Shown in pieces: positions 1-6,259 of a DNA stretch of 64,000 nucleotides. Within the stretch, counting starts at the first letter, position 1, and each line of letters opens with the position of its first letter. The DNA is taken from assembly GCA_016718825.1 (NCBI GenBank), contig JADKCL010000065.1:124001-188000 (forward strand), read 5' to 3'. The position numbers were made by a program, and so were the translations under genes. The notes below the pieces were generated by a model, which saw only the letters and a program-made list of their open reading frames with translations, was not told the origin of the DNA and ran no database searches. The stretch is from Bacteroidota bacterium. GTDB lineage: Bacteria > Bacteroidota > Bacteroidia > J057 > JADKCL01.

Positions 1-630
1 GCCGCTGCGTTGTGGAATTTCGACGGGCACGATTTCGCCTTTGAAAAATCCTTGGGCGATCGCGTTTTGGGCACGCTTATAGGATTCAATGGTGAATTCG
101 TCTTGCATTTCGCGGGAAACATTGCACTCTTTGGCGCAAAGTTCGGCGGCATTGCCCATGTGGTAGTTGTTGTACACGTCCCAAAGACCGTCCTTGATCA
201 TGCCATCGGTCAATTCGCCATGGCCGAGTTTGTAGCCTGTGCGGGATTGGCCGAGGTAATGCGGCACGTTGCTCATGCTTTCCATGCCACCTGCGACGAC
301 AATATGTGCGTCACCGAGGGTGATGGCATTGGCTGCAAGCATGATTGACTTCATGCCGGATGCGCAGACCTTATTAATGGTAGTGCAGATGACGTTGTGG
401 GGCAAGCCTGCAAAAACCGCTGCCTGACGGGCTGGGGCTTGGCCGAGATTGGCACCTAAAACGTTGCCCATATAGACTTCATCCACGTGGGAAGGGTCGA
501 TTCCAGCCTTGGCAAGCGCACCTTTGATGGCCGCTGCGCCGAGGCGTGTGGCAGAAACAGAGGAGAGCGCCCCTTGAAAACTGCCGATCGGGGTCCTGAC
601 CCCAGCGATGATATAGACTTCTTTACTCAT
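1..630 (-). CDS. Acetyl-CoA acetyltransferase (thiolase), 3' end cut by window
   Basis: Thiolase-family enzyme that condenses or cleaves acyl-CoAs (acetoacetyl-CoA or beta-ketoacyl-CoA) in the cytoplasm. The visible 210 residues are the N-terminal half of a protein usually near 390 residues. The start is MSKEVYIIAGVRTPIGSF. The nucleophilic cysteine lies in NKVCASGMK (Cys89), followed by the family GGMESMSN segment. The His and second Cys of the active site lie beyond the window edge. The ATG at 630 is chosen because a full promoter (TTG-19-TAATTTTG) sits about 27 bases upstream. Whether it is biosynthetic or degradative cannot be told without the neighbours to the left. Confidence 0.93.
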   Translation of the reverse strand, partial: MSKEVYIIAGVRTPIGSFQGALSSVSATRLGAAAIKGALAKAGIDPSHVDEVYMGNVLGANLGQAPARQAAVFAGLPHNVICTTINKVCASGMKSIMLAANAITLGDAHIVVAGGMESMSNVPHYLGQSRTGYKLGHGELTDGMIKDGLWDVYNNYHMGNAAELCAKECNVSREMQDEFTIESYKRAQNAIAQGFFKGEIVPVEIPQRSG

Positions 631-656
631 AGATCCTTTGGATTTTACTGATGCTT

Positions 657-686
657 CAAAATTAGAGCCTCGTGGCATGAATTCAA
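657..686 (-). promoter_or_regulatory. Bacteroidota-type promoter for the thiolase gene
   Basis: On the minus strand TTG (686-684) is followed after exactly 19 bases by TAATTTTG (664-657), which matches the Bacteroidota TAnnTTTG -7 box. The predicted start lies about 22 bases before the thiolase ATG. Confidence 0.6.
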
Positions 687-840
687 AACCCAAGGTAGAG
701 ATGATTGTTCTACGAATTTTTTGAGGCACCATCGCAGCGATGCTGCTTTTGCTTCCATTTTTGGAGAAAATTTTTCTCATTCAAAATCAATATGTTGCGC
801 TAAAAACCCCAGAAATCAGAAAAATTTCTCGATCGGAATG

Positions 841-870
841 TTGCAGGTTTCAAAACTGGGTGTATCTTTG
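841..870 (+). promoter_or_regulatory. Promoter of small RNA candidate copy 1
   Basis: TTG at 841-843, a 19-base spacer and TATCTTTG at 863-870. The spacing and -7 box fit the Bacteroidota promoter. The same arrangement precedes copy 2 at 1330-1359. Confidence 0.65.
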
Positions 871-874
871 TCTT

Positions 875-938
875 AGGTTTGTTTGTTATGGTTAGTAAGG
901 ATCGCTGGAACCCCCATATTTCGGCGATCCTGTTTTTT
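875..938 (+). ncRNA. Small RNA candidate, copy 1 of a duplicated pair
   Basis: A predicted transcript of about 65 bases follows the promoter at 841-870 and ends in an intrinsic terminator: AGGATCGC (898-905) pairs with GCGATCCT (924-931), followed by G and six T. Positions 875-947 are identical over 73 bases to 1364-1436. A 20-codon reading frame (ATG at 888, stop at 948-950, starting MVSKDRWNPH) lies over the hairpin, so a tiny protein is an alternative. In copy 2 the same frame continues to 51 codons, which makes a conserved protein less likely than an RNA. No known RNA family was recognised. Confidence 0.6.
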
Positions 939-1032
939 ATACCTACCTGATCGGCTCTCGAATTGAGTTTCGATCTCCCCAAATCAGCTTCTAATTTTCC
1001 TCCTGATGCTTCCTTCAGCGTTGCTGGAATTG

Positions 1033-1130
1033 CAATGAGCTTCGCTGAACTTCGTTTAGCTTCGCTGATATACTCAGTATTGGCTATTTTCAAAGGACTT
1101 CGTGATGTGCTTCGCAGTTCTGATTTGCTG
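1033..1130. repeat. Diverged copy of the REP-like dispersed repeat
   Basis: The stretch contains GCTTCGCTGAACTTCGTTTA and, further on, GTGCTTCGCAGTTCTG. The same blocks occur in the repeat at 46168-46262. It is degenerate compared with the copies at 10993, 46168, 53586 and 61105. It lies between the two small RNA copies. Confidence 0.5.
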
Positions 1131-1329
1131 AATGCGCAGGTACATCCATCAACCTCTCCGTTGCATGGGGCTTTGCTGGGAGGATGCAATTTCGATCCCG
1201 ACACTAGCGCCTCGGGCCTTCCTTCGAATTGTCTCTCTGAACCGATAAAATTTTTTGTGGCCCAAAATGGCTCCTGGGGCACTTTTTGAAATTTTTTCTC
1301 AATTTCTTCAAAAATTTCTGGGCAAACAC

Positions 1330-1359
1330 TTGCATTTAGGAAAAACGGCTATATCTTTG
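1330..1359 (+). promoter_or_regulatory. Promoter of small RNA candidate copy 2
   Basis: TTG at 1330-1332, a 19-base spacer and TATCTTTG at 1352-1359. The spacer differs in sequence from copy 1 but has the same length, as expected if promoter function is conserved. Similarity between the copies extends upstream to a shared AAAAATTTCT (825-834 and 1309-1318). Confidence 0.65.
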
Positions 1360-1363
1360 CCTC

Positions 1364-1427
1364 AGGTTTGTTTGTTATGGTTAGTAAGGATCGCTGGAAC
1401 CCCCATATTTCGGCGATCCTGTTTTTT
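1364..1427 (+). ncRNA. Small RNA candidate, copy 2 of a duplicated pair
   Basis: Second copy of the unit at 875-938. It has the same promoter form, the same hairpin (AGGATCGC 1387-1394 with GCGATCCT 1413-1420) and the same G plus six T. The 73-base identical block runs from 1364 to 1436. The reading frame over it (ATG 1377) runs to a stop at 1530-1532 and ends differently from copy 1. Confidence 0.6.
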
Positions 1428-1547
1428 ATACCTACCCAATCGATCCACTTCCCCGACCTTCTGAAAAAAAACGAAATAAATTTCAAGATCCTGCAACCTT
1501 GCTTTTACGGTCTGCGTAGAAAGAGCAGTTGATTGATTTAATGAATA

Positions 1548-1590
1548 GAAGCCACTGACGCCGCCCGGTGTTGGTGGCTTCGGTTTTTTA
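1548..1590 (+). terminator. Intrinsic terminator, possibly of a third small transcript
   Basis: GAAGCCAC (1548-1555) pairs with GTGGCTTC (1574-1581), with an inner ACGCC/GGTGT stem, and GGTTTTTTA follows. The upstream 1477-1547 has only a weak -7 box (TAAATTTC, 1477-1484, seven of eight matches) and no convincing -33. It may end a short RNA of about 100 bases or read-through from copy 2. Confidence 0.5.
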
Positions 1591-1681
1591 TCGAAAATCC
1601 AATCAACGCTAGAGATTGTCGTAGTTGTCCAAATACCTTGTCTTCGACGGAACTGAGATAGGGGCCTTTTCGCATGCACTT

Positions 1682-1895
1682 AAAAAGAAACGAACCGAGT
1701 AGGCACCCCGGTTCGGTTTCTCAACATTCTTGCTTCTGACCTGCTTGCCGCTTCCGGCGTATTTTTCTCTCAAACGAATTGAGCCTCTGGATTATTGTAT
1801 TGTGGCTACGAAACTTTCTGTTCGTGGTCGGAATGCGTTGGGATCCTGCGGCGGCGTTTCCTGTATTGCTGAATTCTGCGTTATTTTGCCACGTG
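1682..1895 (-). ncRNA. Possible minus-strand RNA of about 210 bases
   Basis: On the minus strand TAATTTTG (1906-1899) is preceded after 19 bases by TTC (1928-1926), a near-match to the usual TTG. At the other end GAAACCGAACCG (1720-1709) pairs with CGGTTCGTTTC (1697-1687, one bulge) before TTTTTA. Between them are several short stems, for example CTCAA/TTGAG near 1772-1786. No protein reading frame looks real here. The promoter box overlaps the start of the divergent gene at 1909, so the pair could interfere with each other. SRP RNA was considered because of a CGGAAG loop, but the order of conserved elements does not fit. Confidence 0.3.
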
Positions 1896-1908
1896 ATCCA
1901 AAATTACA

Positions 1909-4158
1909 ATGAATAGCGCTGGCCCGAATCGACGAGGAAATGCTCCATCCTCCAATAGCGGCCTGAAATGGGCCGAGCGGCTCCCGCGTACAAGCCGCGC
2001 CCGATGGGTCATGATCGCAGTTTTTATTCTCATTACTGCATTTATACTCCCCAAGGACTTTGTCGCCGAGTACAACTACGAACTGGGCAAGCCTTGGCTA
2101 GCTGCCGAATTGAAGTCGGATTTTGATTTTGCAATCTACAAACCGCAGTCGCAGTTTGAGGACGAGAAACGTTTGGCCAAGGAAAGTGTGCCCCCGGTTT
2201 TCATTTTGGATTCGACGGTAGTCATGCGCACGTGGATTGCAGCAGCAGCAGCGATTGAACGGTCGTTTTCAGATTTTTTGGCTTACCGCGAAGCAGGAAC
2301 CGGGCCTGAGCAAATCGAACTTCGTCAGCATATTCAGGACAAATATGGCGTAGACCCGGAATTGTCCTTGGCAGACCACGAGGACTTGCGCTCTTGGAAA
2401 GTCACATTTGCCAACAAGGCAGACGCCTTTGTCAAGGAGGTTTACACCGCCGGTCTCACCGATACCTCCAAATCTGCATTTACCACCGACTTGATCTATG
2501 TGCGTAAATCGGAAACAAGGTTGGTGCAGAAGGCTTTGGCGTTGTCGACTTCCGAACTTCCAGAATTTCTGAATTCTTCGCACCCTGGATTGGAGCCCGC
2601 GGAACGGCGCTTGCTCAGGGCGACGATTCTTCCACTCATGCGCCCCAATTTAAGATTTGATACCAAGGCCACTGAAGCTGAGCAATTGCGGGCTGTCCAA
2701 CGGGTTTCCGCAGTGACAGACAAAGTAGCGAAAGGGGAAACTATCATCAGCAAGGGTGAGCGCGTGAACGAAGTGCACGAAGGCAAGATAAAATCCTACG
2801 TGTTGGCAAGGGCGGAGCGTTATGGACGCACACCCTACTTTGTGACCTTGAGCGGCCAATTGGTCATCGTGACGATCCTGACCATGTTGTTGGTCCTGTT
2901 TATCCGCAACAACCGCCCAAGACTGTTTTTCAGTCCCAGAAAGTTTTCCTTGGTGCTGCTCGTTTTCTTGACCATGGTCGCTGTGTTCACGTTGGTGTTG
3001 AAGCTGAGCGTATTGACCCAGGAAATTGCAGGGCTGAATTACATTTATCTTGCGCCTGCCTGCATGGTGACCATCATCCTCTCGGCATTTTTTGACTCGC
3101 GTTTTGCCTTTTTCGGGAATTTGATGGTGGCTCTTTTTGCAGGCTCGATCGTTCCAAATGGTTTTGAATACTTTTTTATTCAGTTGAGTGGCGGTACCGC
3201 CGCCGTATACAGCATCAATCGCCTGCGCAACCGGGCCGACTTCTTTATCTCCCTTTCCTTGATCTTTTTGACCTACGTTTTTTCCTACGTCGGCTACAAA
3301 TTCTACGCGCGCGGAAGTTTTGCCAATATCGAATACATCAACTTGCTGCTTTTTGGCCTCAATGTGATGCTCACGCTGATCACGTACCCGATCATTTATG
3401 TGTTTGAACGGATTTTTGGACTCACTTCGGACCTGACCTATATCGAATTGCTGGATACCAACCATCCGCTGCTGAAAGAGCTGTCTGTCAGGGCTCCGGG
3501 AACGTTTCAGCATAGCATACAGGTCGCGAACCTCACCGAAGCCGTGCTCAACAAGATTGGCGGCAATAGCCTGCAAGCCAAAGTCGGCGCCTTGTTTCAT
3601 GACGTGGGGAAAATGCTGAATCCCATGTTTTTTATTGAAAATCTTGGGGACCATCAAAATCCACACGATGCGGTCAGCTACCATGAAAGCGCCGATATCA
3701 TCATCCGGCACGTGTCAGATGGCATTCGGCTTGCACAGGAGCACAATCTGCCCACAGAAGTAATTGACTTCATCAAAACGCACCACGGAACCACACGCGC
3801 AGAATATTTCTACCGCAAGCATGTCGAGGAGCATCCCGGCGAGGAAATCGATATCTACGAATTCCAATATCCCGGCCCACTGCCATTCACGCGCGAGATG
3901 GCCGTTTTGATGATCGCGGATTCGATTGAGGCAGCTTCCCGTGCGCAAAAGGATCATAGCCCGGATAAATTGTTGGCATTGGTGGAAAGCATCGTCGATT
4001 CAAAAGTGCGTCAACGGCAATTTGACAAGGCAAATCTCACTTTCCGGGATTTGGAAGACGCCAAACAGGTGATCTTTTCCATGTTGTCGAGTATCTACCA
4101 TGGCCGCATCGAATATCCGGCGCAGGAAGTCGAGGAGTTGCGGGATCCCGTGGATTGA
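1909..4158 (+). CDS. 7TMR-HD membrane phosphohydrolase (PgpH-like)
   Basis: Membrane protein of 749 residues with the 7TMR-HDED/7TM-HD layout. It has one N-terminal membrane segment (about 30-46), a large extracytoplasmic region (about 50-310), a block of about seven membrane segments (about 315-500) and a cytoplasmic HD domain. Metal ligands are visible at His534 (FQHSIQ) and His564-Asp565 (LFHDVGK), with later HHG and DSIEA segments. The best-studied relative, Listeria PgpH, hydrolyses c-di-AMP; that activity is inferred here. The start at 1909 gives a short hydrophilic N-terminus before the first membrane segment. Only a weak TTATTTTG box (1881-1888) is seen upstream. Confidence 0.9.
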   Translation: MNSAGPNRRGNAPSSNSGLKWAERLPRTSRARWVMIAVFILITAFILPKDFVAEYNYELGKPWLAAELKSDFDFAIYKPQSQFEDEKRLAKESVPPVFILDSTVVMRTWIAAAAAIERSFSDFLAYREAGTGPEQIELRQHIQDKYGVDPELSLADHEDLRSWKVTFANKADAFVKEVYTAGLTDTSKSAFTTDLIYVRKSETRLVQKALALSTSELPEFLNSSHPGLEPAERRLLRATILPLMRPNLRFDTKATEAEQLRAVQRVSAVTDKVAKGETIISKGERVNEVHEGKIKSYVLARAERYGRTPYFVTLSGQLVIVTILTMLLVLFIRNNRPRLFFSPRKFSLVLLVFLTMVAVFTLVLKLSVLTQEIAGLNYIYLAPACMVTIILSAFFDSRFAFFGNLMVALFAGSIVPNGFEYFFIQLSGGTAAVYSINRLRNRADFFISLSLIFLTYVFSYVGYKFYARGSFANIEYINLLLFGLNVMLTLITYPIIYVFERIFGLTSDLTYIELLDTNHPLLKELSVRAPGTFQHSIQVANLTEAVLNKIGGNSLQAKVGALFHDVGKMLNPMFFIENLGDHQNPHDAVSYHESADIIIRHVSDGIRLAQEHNLPTEVIDFIKTHHGTTRAEYFYRKHVEEHPGEEIDIYEFQYPGPLPFTREMAVLMIADSIEAASRAQKDHSPDKLLALVESIVDSKVRQRQFDKANLTFRDLEDAKQVIFSMLSSIYHGRIEYPAQEVEELRDPVD

Positions 4159-4194
4159 GAAGTATGGTTCCTATTTCGGCTGGAATTATTTGTG

Positions 4195-4202
4195 TATTTT
4201 TG
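4195..4202 (+). promoter_or_regulatory. -7 box before the DUF1573 gene
   Basis: TATTTTTG fits TAnnTTTG and lies 26 bases before the ATG at 4229. No TTG is seen at the expected distance upstream. Confidence 0.4.
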
Positions 4203-4228
4203 ATATGTAAATGCGTTAATCAGCGTCA

Positions 4229-5410
4229 ATGATGAGACTGAAACAGATATTTCTTCTTTTGACTCTTGCTGTCTTGTCTTCAGGTCTTTGGGCACAAGGC
4301 GTTGCCCCTGACTTGATTGCATTCGAGGAAACGACCCACGATTTTGGCACTGCTGAGCAAGGCGCAAAAACGGAAACCGTTTTCCGGTTCAAAAACAATT
4401 CCAATGAAATCGTACGCCTTACCGGTGTGAAGGCCGCCTGCGGTTGCACCACGCCTGAATGGTCCAAGGACGACATTGCCCCGGGAGCATTTGGAGAAAT
4501 CAAGGTTTCCTACAATTCGCAGCGTCTCGGAACTTTTCATAAATCTGTGGCAGTCAATTACAACGACATTGCGCAGCCGATCCAGCTGTACATCAAAGGC
4601 AACATTCTCGCGAAGCCCGGGACGGAAGAAGCCACCGTGGAGGCACCTGTGCCAAACTTATTGAAACCCGTTGCGCCGCCGATCAACTATTCGATGCCGC
4701 GGGGTGCGCTTTCCTTCGAAAAAACTGTCGAAAACGTGAAAGGGCTCAGTTCGGAGGAGGAACTTACGGTGGATTTTCGTTATAAAAACACGTCTTCCTT
4801 ACCTGTAAAGATCAACAAGGAAAATGTCGAGCTGCAGGCGGGAATCACCATGCAGTTTAAGGACGAAGTGCTTGCGCCAGATCAGGAATCTTCGGTTTCG
4901 GTGAAGGTTTCGGGGAAAGCCATGAAGGCCGCCGGTGATGTCAATGGCTACTTTTCCAAAAATTTCTCCTTCCATACCGACGAAGCGTCCGGTCATAAGA
5001 AGGAGCTGAACATCAGCGGGAATTACAAAAGGATTTATTCGGAGGAGGAAAAAGCCAATTCGCCCCGCGTTGAGTTTGCTGCGACGAGCGTGGAAGGTGG
5101 CAAGATCATCGAAGGGGAGAAGTTTGTCTATGATTTCACTTTCAAGAATACCGGCAATTCGCCGTTGAAGATTCTTTCTGCAAAGCCGAGTTGCGGCTGC
5201 ACCGCCATCAAGCCGATCGTCGATGCGATTGCGCCCGGCGACAGCGCTGCGATCACCGCCACATTTGACAGCAAGGGCAGGGTCGGCATGCAAAGTAAAA
5301 GCATCACGGTTACCACCAATGACATTGAAAACTCCACCATCGGGCTCAGATTCACTGTTGAAGTGGTAAAAGACCCCTTTCACGCAAGTGGAGTTGGTGG
5401 TGCCCAATAG
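4229..5410 (+). CDS. Exported protein with two DUF1573 domains
   Basis: Protein of 393 residues with a signal peptide (MMRLKQIFLLLTLAVLSSG, cleavage near LWAQG). Two DUF1573 domains, about residues 28-115 and 285-385, each carry the family HDFG or FxFKNTG strand and a CGC motif (AACGCTTPE near 70; PSCGCTAIK near 321). The middle section (about 150-275) looks like a third, diverged beta-sandwich without the CGC. DUF1573 proteins are common secreted Bacteroidota proteins whose function is not established. The start at 4229 gives a good signal peptide. Confidence 0.88.
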   Translation: MMRLKQIFLLLTLAVLSSGLWAQGVAPDLIAFEETTHDFGTAEQGAKTETVFRFKNNSNEIVRLTGVKAACGCTTPEWSKDDIAPGAFGEIKVSYNSQRLGTFHKSVAVNYNDIAQPIQLYIKGNILAKPGTEEATVEAPVPNLLKPVAPPINYSMPRGALSFEKTVENVKGLSSEEELTVDFRYKNTSSLPVKINKENVELQAGITMQFKDEVLAPDQESSVSVKVSGKAMKAAGDVNGYFSKNFSFHTDEASGHKKELNISGNYKRIYSEEEKANSPRVEFAATSVEGGKIIEGEKFVYDFTFKNTGNSPLKILSAKPSCGCTAIKPIVDAIAPGDSAAITATFDSKGRVGMQSKSITVTTNDIENSTIGLRFTVEVVKDPFHASGVGGAQ

Positions 5411-5423
5411 TTGATTACCTTTG
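5394..5423 (+). promoter_or_regulatory. Canonical promoter upstream of tmRNA, inside the end of the DUF1573 gene
   Basis: TTG (5394-5396), 19-base spacer, TACCTTTG (5416-5423). Transcription would start near 5428, about 167 bases before the tmRNA 5' end, implying a precursor with a long 5' leader trimmed at the acceptor stem, or a separate RNA in 5428-5594. No reading frame is convincing in that gap. Confidence 0.5.
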
Positions 5424-5594
5424 TACCGTTGAAGAAGGAATTGCAGGGAAGACAAATTTGCCGGGTTACTTCAGAAATAAACTTTGAAACGGTCGTCTTC
5501 GCTTTGCGTATACGCCATCAAATTGCATCCTGTGGTGCAGTTGCTCTTTGAAAGGCGAAAATGTAAATTTTTGTCTCACAAGCACAAGATTAAT

Positions 5595-5958
5595 GGGGGT
5601 GAATGGAATCGACGGGATGTGTTGAGGTGAGTAAGCATGCAGCGCGTTGTGGGAGTAGCGCTAGAAAGCGAACCCTCAAACAATATTTGGCAACACTCAG
5701 TTCGCTCTCGCGGCCTAATTAGATTAGGAAGCTAGACGTCTCTCGGTACGGTATGCCTGCCCGCTGTACCTATGAGGCGCTCATCAAATGACAGGATCGG
5801 GATGCGACGCCCTTAAGCATCCCTAAGAGTTAGGGGATCCATCTTCAACCAACGCCCTGCCATTCGGGTAGGTTGAGGAAAAATAATAGATTCGGCTAAG
5901 CATGTAGAAAGCTCATTGATCCCTTCTCCGGACCCGGGTTCGACTCCCGGCACCTCCA
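5595..5958 (+). ncRNA. ssrA: tmRNA (SsrA)
   Basis: Rescues stalled ribosomes by acting as tRNA-Ala and then as mRNA for a degradation tag. The 5' end GGGGGTG (5595-5601) pairs with CACCTCC (5951-5957) as the acceptor stem; the discriminator is A5958 and CCA is not fully encoded. The T arm CCGGGTTCGACTCCCGG and the early GGAATCGACGGGA block are typical. The tag frame starts at GGC 5689 and ends with TAA 5716-5718, reading GNTQFALAA, with the ALAA end expected of an SsrA tag. Several stem-rich pseudoknot segments follow (5720-5880). Confidence 0.95.
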
Positions 5959-6067
5959 CCCATTGGAGTTTGAGTTGCACAGCAAGTAAAGCGTTCGAAA
6001 CGTTGGTTTCCTTTGGAACCATCGCTGTTTGGCGCTCTTACTTTGCGCTGATGCTTCATTCCTCTTC

Positions 6068-6112
6068 AAGTCAGCAATGCCAAGGTTCATCTTGGTGGTG
6101 CTGACTTTTTTG
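6068..6112 (+). terminator. Intrinsic terminator downstream of tmRNA
   Basis: AAGTCAGCA (6068-6076) pairs with TGCTGACTT (6099-6107), with inner CCAAG/CTTGG, followed by a T run. It lies 110 bases past the tmRNA acceptor end. The remaining 6113-6259 holds no recognised element. Confidence 0.7.
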
Positions 6113-6259
6113 TTTTGGTGCATTTTCCTTACAGCCAGGAATTCCAACAAATCAATCGATCCTTGGACATTCGTGCCTTTGTATGTATATTGATCTCGTT
6201 GTCTCATGGTTTGAATCCAATGAGGTTCAGAACCAATTGATCGCAGAGGAACTAGATCT

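Noticed and set aside
800..1282. Minus-strand frame of 160 codons in the RNA-rich gap
   Set aside because: It crosses the small RNA copy 1 and a dispersed repeat, and reads SEAKRSSAKL, a peptide that recurs wherever the repeat is read in that frame. No protein features.
1682..1895. SRP (4.5S) RNA on the minus strand
   Set aside because: A CGGAAG loop and an AGCAGGTCAG segment are present, but the required AGGTC strand before the loop is missing and the order is wrong.
2650..3711. Minus-strand frame of 353 codons
   Set aside because: Fully antisense to the 7TMR-HD gene; Gln/His-rich composition typical of a shadow frame.
5959..6259. A tRNA after the tmRNA
   Set aside because: No cloverleaf could be drawn; the stretch is explained by the tmRNA end and a terminator.
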